Shown here in pieces: positions 16,225 to 24,275 of a stretch of 41,719 nt of DNA; the stretch's first letter is position 1; each line of letters begins with the position of its first letter. Below the pieces are notes generated by a model. That model did not search any database. It saw only the letters and a list, made by a program, of their open reading frames with translations, and was not told where the DNA came from. The position numbers were made by a program, and so were the translations under genes. Origin of the DNA: Paenibacillus sp. N3.4 (lineage in GTDB: Bacteria > Bacillota > Bacilli > Paenibacillales > NBRC-103111); NCBI RefSeq assembly GCF_008017805.1, contig NZ_VRTT01000066.1, positions 1-41,719 on the forward strand, given 5' to 3'.

Positions 16225-16240
16225 AGTGATTCAAATCACA
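16225..16240. promoter_or_regulatory. FNR/Crp-type box between the DHODH fusion and hmp
   Basis: GTGA-TTCAAA-TCAC is an exact dyad of the TGTGA-N6-TCACA class bound by Crp/Fnr regulators. Its centre (16232.5) lies about 41.5 bases upstream of the start site expected from the hmp -10 box, the standard class II activation position. It also lies about 68 bases upstream of the likely start of the divergent DHODH fusion. Confidence 0.75.
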
Positions 16241-16261
16241 CATGGCCAATTTTCTTTCCGC

Positions 16262-16267
16262 TATACT
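16262..16267 (+). promoter_or_regulatory. Likely -10 box of hmp
   Basis: TATACT, with no recognisable -35 hexamer 17 bases upstream (cacatg). A missing -35 with a Crp/Fnr box at about -41.5 is what an activator-dependent promoter looks like. The ATG is 41 bases downstream. Confidence 0.55.
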
Positions 16268-16308
16268 TAGCCTATCCACCCATACCAAATGAAGATGAGG
16301 CGATCCTA

Positions 16309-17525
16309 ATGCTAAACGAACATACAATAAAAGTCATCAAATCAACCGTACCCGTGCTCGAAATCCATGGTGTTGCCATTACGAAAAGATTTTATGACAT
16401 GCTATTCACAGCTCATCCGGAGCTTCTCAATATGTTTAACCATGCGAATCAGCAACAAGGTAAACAGCAAACTGCCCTCGCGAACGCAGTCTATGCCGCC
16501 GCCCTTCATATTGATCGATTGGAAGCCATTTTACCTGTAGTCAAGCAAATTGCGCATAAGCATCGCAGTCTTGGCGTCAAAGCTGAACACTATCCTATCG
16601 TCGCCACCATCTGTTGGCGGCCATTCAAGACGTACTAGGAGATGCCGCAACCGACGAGATTTTACAAGCTTGGGCTGATGCATATGGCGTAATCGCAAAC
16701 GCTTTTATCGGTGTTGAAGCTGAGATGTACGAGACGACTGAGAAGCAAGAGGGCGGTTGGGCGGATTTCAAGCCTTTTCGCATTGTGCGCAAAATTAAAG
16801 AAAGCAATGTAATTACATCCTTTTATTTATCTCCTCAAGATGGCGGAATGGTTCCTGACTTCGAGCCTGGGCAATATGTCAGTGTAAAGGTGCAAATTCC
16901 AGGTGAAAACAACACCCATATTCGCCAATACAGCCTATCGGAGGCTTCGGGAAAGCCCTACTATCGTATTTCTGTTAAAAAGGAAGATGGTCTTGCGGCG
17001 AAACAACCTGCGGGGAAAGTTTCAGTTTATTTACACGACCAGACCAAAGAAGGAGATGCTTTGTGGCTTTCCGCTCCGGCTGGTGATTTCACCTTGGATC
17101 AACAAGATACTCGACCTGTCGTGTTAATTAGCGGTGGAGTTGGCCTTACTCCTCTGCTCAGTATGCTGAACACATTGGCAGCAACGCATCCTAGCCGACA
17201 AGTCACCTTTATCCACGCCGCACAAAATAGCGATCATCACGCTTTCCGCAAGCAAGTAGAAGAACTGGCCGAACAGCACAAGCAATTGAGCGTTTATTGG
17301 TGCTATGAGAGACCGACTGAGGTCGATCAAGCCAGTGCCGCTTTTCATAAGCAAGGCTATATCGATTTAGCTTGGCTGCAAGAAGTCGTACCATCCCCTG
17401 CGGCAAGCTTCTATTTTTGTGGGCCGACTCCATTTATGAAATCCGTGAACGGCGCGCTTCGAGATTGGGGGATCCCCGAAGCTGATCGTCACTATGAGTT
17501 TTTCGGTCCTGCGGGCAGCCTGTAA
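16309..17525 (+). pseudogene. hmp: Flavohemoprotein (NO dioxygenase) with a single-base frameshift
   Basis: Hmp oxidises nitric oxide to nitrate with O2 and NAD(P)H. The globin part reads on from the ATG at 16309 (GAGG site upstream), including the proximal-His region IAHKHRSLGV and EHYPIV, then leaves frame and stops at 16638. The rest continues in another frame from about 16605 (LLAAIQDVLGDAATDEILQAWADAYG) through the FAD/NAD reductase: RQYSLSEASG, GGVGLTPLLSML and CGPTPFMKSV, ending at 17525. Adding one base beside 16603-16605 gives EHYPIVGHHLLAAIQ or EHYPIVAHHLLAAIQ and a 405-residue product, normal for Hmp. Nothing else is damaged, so sequencing error or very recent mutation is likely. 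It converges with a Crp/Fnr gene. Confidence 0.9.
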
Positions 17526-17541
17526 TTCAAGCAGACATTGA

Positions 17542-18081
17542 TCATCTTTCATCCTTTTCAGATTCCAATCGATTCCGCGCTTGCGCGGCCTGCTCCCGCA
17601 AGAGACGATTAACCGTCTCACGGCGAAGCCCGATGAACTGACCGATTTCTTCTTGCGTCAACACGTCCGTAAGTGTCATCGTCCCCAAATAGGTTTGAAA
17701 CCAGCGCTGGAGCTTTATCAGCTTAGTCGCAGGTGAGACTGACGTTAATTGATCGATTCGCTGCTGCATCATACGTAATTTATCTTGGAGTTGAGCTGCT
17801 ATCGCACGGAAGTGCTCCGGGTTTTCATCCAAATCCCTATACCACGACGCTGCTGGAAGCACCTCAACTTCGCTTGTTATTAGAGCAACAGCCGTTCCAT
17901 AGTAAGGACTTGGACTGATCAAAGAGTGGTGCGGAATCGTTTCATCCGGCACGATAATATTTACAAGTGTCGGGGTGCCATCTTCATGGACACGGACGAT
18001 TTTCAGAAGACCACTTTGAATGCGATATAATGCCCCCGTCTCTCCTTGACGGAACAACGTCTCTCCCTTATGTACCTTCAT
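17542..18081 (-). CDS. Crp/Fnr-family transcriptional regulator
   Basis: A 179-residue regulator. Residues 1-100 form a cyclic-nucleotide-binding-like beta roll (KGETLFRQGETGALYRIQSGLLKIVR), a long dimer helix follows (HFRAIAAQLQDKLRMMQQRIDQL), and the C-terminal Crp HTH is clear (LTQEEIGQFIGLRRETVNRLL). It is shorter at the N-terminus than typical Crp (about 210). No N- or C-terminal cysteine cluster for an Fe-S centre is present, so it is not a classical oxygen-sensing Fnr. The ATG at 18081 has a GGAG site. It faces hmp tail to tail, 16 bases apart, and is the natural candidate to bind the GTGA-N6-TCAC box upstream of hmp. Confidence 0.88.
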   Translation of the reverse strand: MKVHKGETLFRQGETGALYRIQSGLLKIVRVHEDGTPTLVNIIVPDETIPHHSLISPSPYYGTAVALITSEVEVLPAASWYRDLDENPEHFRAIAAQLQDKLRMMQQRIDQLTSVSPATKLIKLQRWFQTYLGTMTLTDVLTQEEIGQFIGLRRETVNRLLREQAAQARNRLESEKDER

Positions 18082-18310
18082 ATTTGGTCTCCTGATTATT
18101 TATGATTGACCTTGCAGCATCCTTCCAAGCACCAATTCAAGTTGGTTGATGGGAAAAATCCTCGATATTCTTGGCTATGTCGGTGGATATATATAGCTGA
18201 CGAGGTTCATAACAACAAAGTAAATAATCGATTGCAAATGATCTGACAGCCCATTTATCTGTTTTCCAGTCAAATTTTGGACCCCTAAAAGAGTGTGGTT
18301 CAACAGTCTC

Positions 18311-18635
18311 TTTTTCATTCTTACAGAACCGTTTCCAAGCTTCTCTTCTTCTATAACGCTGAAAATCAGCTTTACATTTCAAGTTCTCGTCCGCTTTCTC
18401 CTTTTTCACCTCTGTAAGCAGGTTTTTCATTCTTACAGAACCGTTTCCAGGCTTCTTTCCTTCTTTAACGCTGAAAAACAGCTTTACACCTCAAGTTCTC
18501 GCCCACTCTCTCCTTTTTCATCTCTGTAAGTAGGTTTTTCATTCTTACAGAACCGTTTCCCAGGCTTCTCTCCTTCTATAACGCTGAAAAACAGCTTTAC
18601 ATCTCAAGTTCTCGTCCACTCTCTCCTTTTTCACG
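18311..18635. repeat. 112-bp tandem direct repeat, three copies (last one partial)
   Basis: Units begin with tttttcattcttacagaacc at 18311, 18423 and 18535, exactly 112 bases apart, and are about 90% alike by eye. The third diverges after about 100 bases. At the two internal junctions ctgtaag (18412-18418, 18524-18530) pairs with cttacag (18432-18438, 18544-18550), so each junction can fold as a hairpin around tttttcatt. A smaller gctg-aaaaa-cagc hairpin sits inside units two and three. Unit length and lack of spacers argue against CRISPR. Confidence 0.9.
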
Positions 18636-18835
18636 TTTTCCTTCTACAAAGCCGCTCATCAGCTCCCGACCGCTTGTAAGCATAATGTTATTAGGGACCT
18701 TACAGCTGATGTCCAGATCAATTGTGGAAACGATCGCCTAGTTGGAGCTTTCTCTTTTATCCAGTAATGTGCGGACACCTGCTTTTTTCCATATACGGTG
18801 ACCGTTAAATCTCCCAGTTACACATATAAATAGTT

Positions 18836-18878
18836 AAAAAAAGCGACAGCATTTCCAGATGCTGATCGCTTTTTTTAG
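18836..18878. terminator. Bidirectional terminator of the HPP-like gene
   Basis: Arms agcga-cagcat and atgctg-a-tcgct, with an A-run before and seven Ts after in the plus sense. It lies just beyond the stop codon of the minus-strand gene at 18889. Confidence 0.85.
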
Positions 18879-18888
18879 TTCACCTTAT

Positions 18889-19383
18889 TTATAATTCTTT
18901 CTTCATAGGCATCATCTTGTCGCGGATTAGTTCCAGTGACAAGGACCATTTTGAAACCCAAGCCACCTGTTCTACCTTCCCAATAAGCCAAACAGACAAC
19001 ATCAGTCCCAAGAGTGATATAAGTACGGCTGCGGGCAGGGCCCAAAATGAAGTTGGATGAGCAAAATAAGGAACGAATGAAACCGCCAATATGGGAGCTG
19101 CGTTCCATTTGAAGAATTGAATGAGAGAGATCGTAATCAATGCGGTTACAAAAAATGAAAGAGCACCATGACTAATGCTGTATAACAAGCTACCTAATAA
19201 TACCGCGATAATTGCCCCAATTGTAATGCGCCAGACATCTTTAATTTGATCTACGCGATGCATAAACAAAAAGCTAAACGCGCCAAGAGTCGGATAGAAC
19301 ACCATCTTCATGGATGGGAAATGATAGGATGCCCAATAAGCGCCCATCAGATAACAACAGATGACAAACGAACGCAGAAACAT
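18889..19383 (-). CDS. HPP-like/FUSC-like integral membrane protein
   Basis: A 164-residue protein with five or so hydrophobic helices. The layout, a tight first helix pair (YWASYHFPSMKMVFYPTLGAFSFLFM), a conserved charged turn (HRVDQIKDVWRITIGA) and a proline-rich loop before the last helices (NAAPILAVSFVPYFAHPTSFWALPAAV), resembles HPP-family proteins, some of which are linked to nitrite transport. The exact HPP motif is not present. Function is not established. The gene is monocistronic, with a terminator right behind it. Confidence 0.65.
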   Translation of the reverse strand: MFLRSFVICCYLMGAYWASYHFPSMKMVFYPTLGAFSFLFMHRVDQIKDVWRITIGAIIAVLLGSLLYSISHGALSFFVTALITISLIQFFKWNAAPILAVSFVPYFAHPTSFWALPAAVLISLLGLMLSVWLIGKVEQVAWVSKWSLSLELIRDKMMPMKKEL

Positions 19384-19407
19384 TGTGGTTCCCGTCCTTT
19401 TCTCTTA

Positions 19408-19447
19408 TTTCATTATATCTTTATTTCATTATATCTTTATTTCATTT
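19408..19447. repeat. 16-bp short tandem repeat (about 2.5 copies)
   Basis: The unit tttcattatatcttta occurs exactly twice (19408-19423, 19424-19439) and then begins again as tttcattt. It lies in the leader region upstream of the HPP-like gene, so copy-number change could alter promoter spacing. Confidence 0.75.
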
Positions 19448-19553
19448 CTTCATCTCTTCATTAGAACCTCAGAAAAACCCAGTAAATTAATCGGCAATAT
19501 TTATTTTACAAAACATACAAACTATAGGTCAATCGTTTATTTGGCAAATGACC

Positions 19554-20732
19554 TTAACTCCGCTCTACCGACACGGTCGTCGAAGCAAAAAACTTCGCCA
19601 CTGCGAAGGATGAAGCGCCCAATACCGTCGAACGATCGCTAAGTGTACTGAATTCTACATTAAGCAGCTTCCGTGGGTGAGGGATTGAACGCTTCTCCAG
19701 CAGATTCAGGAGTGGCTGCATCAACCATTTCTCAGCTCCGGCTAATCGGCCGCCAAGAATAATATAATCGGGATTGTAGCCGTTAATAATGTTCACAACA
19801 CCTACACCAAGATAATAACCAAGCCGCTCGAACAAACCAATGACTGCCTGATCGCCGCCATCCGCTTTGCGAAGCAGCCACTCCAGATTTGCCGAGCCGC
19901 TTCCGAACTCATGTCTGGCCTGCTCCAGCAGAGCAAGCTCTGAGGCGTAAAGCTCCCAACAACCCAAGCTGCCGCAGCGGCACTTAGGCCCATCATGCTG
20001 AATCGACATATGTCCGATCTCGCCGGCAAATCCGGTAGCTCCACGGTACAGTTCCCCCTTCATAATAAGGCCCGCACCGATCCCGATCCCAATAGAGATA
20101 TAGACCAGATTTGCCGTGTCCTTGCCCGCGCCGAACTGCTTTTCACCGACAGCCCCTGCGTTCGCTTCGTTATCGATGACAACCGGAATGCCAAATTCCG
20201 TTTCCACCTGCTGCTGCAGCGGCACATTCTCCCACCCAAGGTTCGGTGCGAACAGCAGATTGCCGTTCTCGTCGCAAATACCGGGTACGCCAATGCCAAT
20301 GCCAATAATGCCGTAAACGCTCTGAGGGGCATGTCCGATTAACGTTCTAATGCTTGCTTTTAGCAGTTGGGTGACTTGTTCCACAGAAGAATTGTCATGT
20401 TGAACTCTATGTTCATGAACAACCTTGCCGGTCAGATCCGTTAAGACGGCCAGAATATCATGCACACCCAGATCCACACCGATGGCATAACCCGCTGTTC
20501 CATTAAATAGCAGCATCATCGGTTTACGCCCGCCGCTGGATTGACCGACGCCGATTTCATCGACCAGACTGCTCTCAATCAACTCATTCACTAGGCTGGA
20601 TACCGTTGCTTTCGTAAGACCGGTAATTTCTGCGATTCGAGCACGCGAGATCGGTGAATCCGTGCGAATATGGTGCAGCACGATCGATTTATTTATTTTT
20701 TTAACCAAATTTAAATCGCCTGTTTGCTTCAT
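19554..20732 (-). CDS. xylR: ROK-family xylose repressor
   Basis: About 392 residues. The N-terminal winged HTH (PISRARIAEITGLTKATVSSLVNELIE) is joined to a ROK sugar-kinase-like domain with the phosphate loop GVDLGVHD, VIDNEANAGAVGEKQFG, and the zinc site CRCGSLGCWE. In XylR this domain binds xylose or glucose-type sugars to lift or keep repression. It diverges from xylA, with an operator dyad of the Bacillus xylO type between them, which fixes the assignment. I prefer the ATG at 20732 because gggggt lies just before it; the ATG at 20744 has a ribosome site placed too close. Confidence 0.9.
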   Translation of the reverse strand: MKQTGDLNLVKKINKSIVLHHIRTDSPISRARIAEITGLTKATVSSLVNELIESSLVDEIGVGQSSGGRKPMMLLFNGTAGYAIGVDLGVHDILAVLTDLTGKVVHEHRVQHDNSSVEQVTQLLKASIRTLIGHAPQSVYGIIGIGIGVPGICDENGNLLFAPNLGWENVPLQQQVETEFGIPVVIDNEANAGAVGEKQFGAGKDTANLVYISIGIGIGAGLIMKGELYRGATGFAGEIGHMSIQHDGPKCRCGSLGCWELYASELALLEQARHEFGSGSANLEWLLRKADGGDQAVIGLFERLGYYLGVGVVNIINGYNPDYIILGGRLAGAEKWLMQPLLNLLEKRSIPHPRKLLNVEFSTLSDRSTVLGASSFAVAKFFASTTVSVERS

Positions 20733-20861
20733 GTTGACCCCCATTGGGCTCCCAAATGGCCCATCTTTCTAAGCAAGAGCTTGCTTCTATAAAAAGACTG
20801 CAACGAAGTAGCTTCTGAATGAAATGATTTTAACATGAAAGACTTTTTCATGCATTAACTA

Positions 20862-20886
20862 AGTTTGTTTAATGAATTTACAAACT
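20862..20886. promoter_or_regulatory. xyl operator (XylR binding site)
   Basis: AGTTTGT and ACAAACT are exact inverted arms with an 11-base spacer, matching the known Bacillus xylO pattern (AGTTTGTTT...ACAAACT). The right arm overlaps the xylA -35 box, so XylR bound here would block polymerase. Confidence 0.88.
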
Positions 20887-20905
20887 ATTCAATTGATGCT
20901 ATGAT
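20877..20905 (+). promoter_or_regulatory. xylA promoter
   Basis: TTTACA (20877-20882), a 17-base spacer and TATGAT (20900-20905), followed by a leader with GGAGG before the ATG at 20949. Confidence 0.8.
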
Positions 20906-20948
20906 GTCTGCATAAGGACTAATAACCTACTTTATGGAGGCTGGATGC

Positions 20949-22268
20949 ATGAGTTATTTTGATAACATTCCAACAATTAAGTACGAAGGCCGCACATCAA
21001 CGAACCCGCTATCTTTCAAATTTTACAACCCTGATGAAGTCATTTTAGGCAAAAGCATGCGCGAGCATTTGCGATTTGCAATCGCTTACTGGCACTCTTT
21101 CTCGGCTAATGGTTCTGACCCTTTCGGCAGCGGGACTGCCATTCGCGCTTGGGATCAATACACCGGCTTAGAACTGGCCAAAGCTCGCGTTGAGGCTTGT
21201 TTTGAACTTCTAAACATTCTTGACGTCGACTACTTTGCTTTCCATGATCGGGATATTGCTCCTGAAGGCAGCACCCTGCAAGAAACGAATAGGAACCTTG
21301 ACGAAATCGTTGCGCTCATCAAACAAAACATGCAATCCAGCGGCAAAAAATTGCTTTGGAACACCGCCAACATGTTTACAAACCCGCGCTTTGTACACGG
21401 CGCAGCTACGACGAATAACGCGGATGTATTCGCTTATGCCGCAGCACAAGTGAAAAAAGCGCTTGATCATGCCAAAGAGCTTGGCGCTGAAAACTACGTT
21501 TTCTGGGGCGGCCGTGAAGGCTACGAGACTCTTCTGAATACAGATCTTGGCTTGGAACTCGACAACTTAGCCCGCTTCCTCCACTTAGCTGTGGACTATG
21601 CCAAAGAAATCGGCTTTGACGGACAATTCCTGATCGAACCTAAGCCAAAAGAGCCATCCAAGCACCAATATGACTTTGACGCTGCAACCACACTTTCATT
21701 CTTACAGAAATACGATCTGCTGCCGCATTTCAAATTAAACCTTGAAGCGAACCATGCTACACTGGCTGGTCACACGTTCGAACATGAGCTTCGTGTAGCC
21801 CGTATCAATGGCATTCTTGGCTCCATCGATGCTAACCAAGGTGACCTGCTGCTCGGCTGGGATACCGATGAATTCCCAACCGACCTCTACGCAACAACTC
21901 TTGCTATGTATGAAATCCTGCTTAACGAAGGTGGGATCGGCCGCGGAGGCGTAAACTTCGACGCAAAAGTTCGTCGTTCTTCCTTCGAACCGATAGATGT
22001 GGTGTATGCTCATATCGCGGGTATGGATTCTTTCGCTCGTGGTCTGCAAGTAGCAGCCAAATTGATTGAAGATCGCGTATTCGAGAACATTCTCGATACA
22101 CGCTACGCCTCATTCAAATCCGGTATCGGCGCTGATATCGTCTCCGGCAAAGCAGACTTTAAGAGCCTTGAAGCTTATGCCCTCGAGAACAGTAACAACA
22201 TTGTGAACCAATCCGGTCGTTTAGAATTAATTAAAGCAACTGTTAACCGATATCTAATTAATGCTTAA
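20949..22268 (+). CDS. xylA: Xylose isomerase
   Basis: A 439-residue class II (long N-terminus) xylose isomerase converting D-xylose to D-xylulose with two divalent metals. Visible signatures: the catalytic histidine in YFAFHDRDIAPEG, the WGGREGYETLLNTD loop, the metal-binding LIEPKPKEPSKHQYDFD, NLEANHATLAGHTFEHEL, and SIDANQGDLLLGWDTDEFP. The ATG at 20949 is chosen because TGGAGG ends eight bases before it; an in-frame ATG at 20934 includes the ribosome site itself. Control is by XylR via the overlapping operator. xylB is not in the window; a terminator follows at once. Confidence 0.96.
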   Translation: MSYFDNIPTIKYEGRTSTNPLSFKFYNPDEVILGKSMREHLRFAIAYWHSFSANGSDPFGSGTAIRAWDQYTGLELAKARVEACFELLNILDVDYFAFHDRDIAPEGSTLQETNRNLDEIVALIKQNMQSSGKKLLWNTANMFTNPRFVHGAATTNNADVFAYAAAQVKKALDHAKELGAENYVFWGGREGYETLLNTDLGLELDNLARFLHLAVDYAKEIGFDGQFLIEPKPKEPSKHQYDFDAATTLSFLQKYDLLPHFKLNLEANHATLAGHTFEHELRVARINGILGSIDANQGDLLLGWDTDEFPTDLYATTLAMYEILLNEGGIGRGGVNFDAKVRRSSFEPIDVVYAHIAGMDSFARGLQVAAKLIEDRVFENILDTRYASFKSGIGADIVSGKADFKSLEAYALENSNNIVNQSGRLELIKATVNRYLINA

Positions 22269-22276
22269 TTGCTAGG

Positions 22277-22313
22277 CAAGCCCGCTTCAGCCATTGGTTG
22301 AACGGGCTTTTTG
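22277..22313 (+). terminator. xylA terminator
   Basis: Arms aagcccg and cgggctt enclose a loop with a ttca/tgaa pairing and are followed by a T-run, nine bases after the xylA stop. Confidence 0.88.
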
Positions 22314-22356
22314 AGTAGATAAAGTATATGTGTATAACTTTTGCTTCGCATCTACT
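22314..22356. repeat. Small palindromic element with GTAGAT ends
   Basis: Bounded by gtagat (22315-22320) and atctac (22349-22354), containing an A/T-rich part and the sequence gcttcgcatctac. Its reverse complement closely matches the element at 41281-41316 (gtagatgcgaagcaa then ...acatatactt...), and a partial match lies at 26176-26202. It looks like a small dispersed repeat. Confidence 0.6.
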
Positions 22357-22825
22357 TCACGAATTCACTTCGAAAAAACCACCGATAAAATAAAAAAGAA
22401 ATATACAGAGTTGCCCAGATGCTTAGAAACGACCAATACCAGGTCCAAGTCATGTATTCGATTAACTCCGTATGAACTTCAATCATGACTTCAATAACGG
22501 TAATAGCCGCGGGATAAGCCATCATATATAAAAAGCGGACCCATGCACTTTTTTTGACAGGATAATACAGGTTCATGTAAACAGCAATAATGGGATAACC
22601 CATAAATTCAAACGTAAAGCTCGTCCGATTTTCATGAAGTTCTCTTACCGGATATTGAAGCCAGCCATTTTGTACAACGATAAGCCCTAATATCCAGCTT
22701 AAAAACTGTTGGAATAAGAAGATAACTTGAGCTTCGCGTCTATGACGTTTTGGTATGAAGAAAAAAGCAGCAATAGCGATCACCCATACAGCGATAAGGA
22801 TTATTCGCTCCCAGCTTACAATCAT
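22352..22825 (-). CDS. CBO0543-family-like membrane protein
   Basis: A 157-residue protein with four or five hydrophobic helices and the family-like stretches FIPKRHRREAQVIFLFQQFLSWILGLIVV, YPVREL and MNLYYPVKKS. I recall this layout in a Firmicute family named after CBO0543; its function is unknown. It is followed upstream, 10 bases away on the same strand, by a paralogue of almost the same length (22836-23311), so the two are a tandem duplication in one transcript. Confidence 0.75.
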   Translation of the reverse strand: MIVSWERIILIAVWVIAIAAFFFIPKRHRREAQVIFLFQQFLSWILGLIVVQNGWLQYPVRELHENRTSFTFEFMGYPIIAVYMNLYYPVKKSAWVRFLYMMAYPAAITVIEVMIEVHTELIEYMTWTWYWSFLSIWATLYISFLFYRWFFRSEFVK

Positions 22826-22835
22826 AGCGATATAC

Positions 22836-23311
22836 CTATCCTTTCGTGTCCGACTTCCGGTAAAACCAATCTCTATATTTCCGCGTGATACTTATCCCCA
22901 CCAGAACCAAAACCATATGGGCATAAATATTGAAGTGAACGTACTTGATAAGATTGGTGTAGGTTTCAAGCGTTAGCATATACAATCCAGAGAATAGCAC
23001 AAAACCTATATGGTAAAGCAATTTAATGATAAATGGCTTGTTTTTGGATAATACAGATTGAAAATCACCGATAAGAGTGGAAAGAACAGATAGTTATTCG
23101 TAAAATTGCTCCCCGTTGCAAACGGAAATTCACGTATAGGGTTTACATATAGATTCATTTCCACGAACAAGACACTAAGCGTCCATGTAATCGTTTGATT
23201 GCAAAGAAAGAGCAGGGCTGCTTCACGTGCTCGTTTTTTAGGAACCGTGAGGGGAATGATGATGAGACAGACCACCCAAACCGTAATTAAAATGGTTCGA
23301 TCAACGGTCAT
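22836..23311 (-). pseudogene. CBO0543-like membrane protein paralogue with a frameshift
   Basis: The first part (MTVDRTILITVWVVCLIIIP...VIFNLYYPK) runs from an ATG at 23311, with a perfect aaaggagg site, and loses frame in an A5 run (minus strand; bases 23041-23045). The rest continues in the next frame (KPFIIKLLYHIGFVLFSGLY...YRDWFYRKSDTKG). Adding one A gives PKNKPFIIKLLYHIGFV and a product of 158 residues, against 157 for the adjacent paralogue, and the two then align end to end. This is most likely a homopolymer sequencing error rather than true decay. Confidence 0.85.
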
Positions 23312-23639
23312 GAATGATCCTCCTTTCTTTCGTACATACAAACACTATTTCCCAATATGCCCCGTTTGCCGTTGATTATCCCTTCTGGCAAGCATAGGTT
23401 AAAAAACCGTCAGGTAAGTTTGATATCATCCGCTTCACCGCTGAGGATACCAGCTTGCGTTCCAGCAATTCTCATTTGCTGTTTTTCGAGGTCGGGAGAA
23501 TAGCTGGCGAATAGTGATAGGTTTAATTTTCTCAAGCTGCCGAGAACGTGCTGGTCAGTTCCAATGGAATGGTGACTCGGCTACTCAGAGCTTTGTAAAC
23601 ATGTTGGACAGGAGGAGATAGCGCGAAAATTGCCGTGGG

Positions 23640-23697
23640 CGGGTCCTTGGGTGACTCCTCGGGTGGCTCCTTGGGTGAGTCCTCGGGTGGTCCTTGA
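23640..23697. repeat. Short GC-rich tandem repeat
   Basis: A unit like gggtgactcctcgggtggct recurs with small changes: gggtccttgggtgactcctc, gggtggctccttgggtgagt, cctcgggtggtccttg. The basic 14-15-base block is ggg-tg-n-tcct. No coding role is visible. Confidence 0.6.
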
Positions 23698-23712
23698 CTG
23701 AGGCTGTCTCCG

Positions 23713-23900
23713 CTAACGAACCGTATAGTGTTTATCTAGGAGAAATTAGCTTGTCCATTCATCTAACGAACTGAAGCGACGCTATGGAGTCATTGATGAG
23801 TGAAATGTGGCACTTTTACTTGAAATAACACGTCTGGAGTTCGTTAAAACGATAACTCTTTGTATTTTGATCAAATAAGGTTTGCTGAGTTCGTTAGAAG
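23713..23900. repeat. Dispersed TAACGAAC/GTTCGTTA repeat family, local cluster
   Basis: Cores occur at about 23716 (gctaacgaac), 23763 (ctaacgaact), 23840 (gttcgtta) and 23890 (gttcgttag). On the minus strand two units of about 50 bases align: taacgaactc-ag-N5-ttattt-N-a-N-aaaa. Related cores reappear at 41516 and 41608. Confidence 0.6.
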
Positions 23901-24218
23901 TCCCCGTCAAAAAAAGGAGACTCTCCACATGTTGAAAGCCGAACCTGACGCCAAAAGCACGTTCGGAGTTGGATAACATGCTCAGAAGCTAACCATCTCC
24001 CCGCATCATTTACAGGGAAATCTTAGACAGCCGAGACTTTCTGGATACCCAGAGCTTCTCCATTAAAAGAGTAACTAGCGGTGTCCGCTTGAAGTCTTTC
24101 TCAGCTATCTTTGCAGTCAAACGGTCAATGTAAAGAAAAGCGGACAGTCCTCAAGCCACTACCATCGATCAGCATTGGCGTCAGTGCGTTCAATCAATCT
24201 TATGGGCGCACGCGCAAA

Positions 24219-24258
24219 AGCAGCCCGCCCTCTAACGAGGATCGGGCTGCTTATTTTA
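24219..24258. terminator. Terminator of the YiaA/B-like gene
   Basis: Arms agcagcccg and cgggctgct enclose a cctc/gagg pairing. Read on the minus strand it follows the stop at 24276. Confidence 0.8.
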
Positions 24259-24275
24259 TCGTAAGCTAAAAGCTT

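Larger units (their letters stand above)
18082..18888. other. Repeat-rich spacer without a clear gene
   Basis: About 800 bases. Its centre is the 112-bp tandem repeat. A minus-strand ORF at 18137-18430 starts inside the first repeat copy with no ribosome site; since the unit length is not a multiple of three, each copy would be read in a different frame, so the repeat is not coding in the usual sense. The remainder (18636-18837) holds nothing I recognise. Confidence 0.55.
23345..24218. other. Repeat-rich spacer without a gene
   Basis: About 870 bases with no supportable ORF. It contains a short GGGTG tandem repeat (23640-23697), several GTTCGTTAG-type repeat cores (23713-23900) and, at 24087-24147, separated gtccgctt/aagcggac copies that could pair. 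A minus-strand ORF at 23782-23979 has no ribosome site and is built from the repeats. Confidence 0.55.

Noticed and set aside
18137..18430. Minus-strand ORF beginning MKNLLTEVKKEK
   Set aside because: It starts inside the first 112-bp repeat unit, has no ribosome binding site, and every repeat unit yields the same start in a different frame. It is best seen as repeat sequence.
18311..18635. CRISPR array
   Set aside because: The units are contiguous 112-bp direct repeats without variable spacers, and no cas genes are present.
20834..20852. Possible cre (CcpA) site upstream of xylA
   Set aside because: catgaaa/tttcatg is an inverted repeat resembling cre arms, but the central CG is missing and the spacing is one base too long.
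23782..23979. 65-residue minus-strand ORF
   Set aside because: Built from the TAACGAAC repeat units and lacking a ribosome site.
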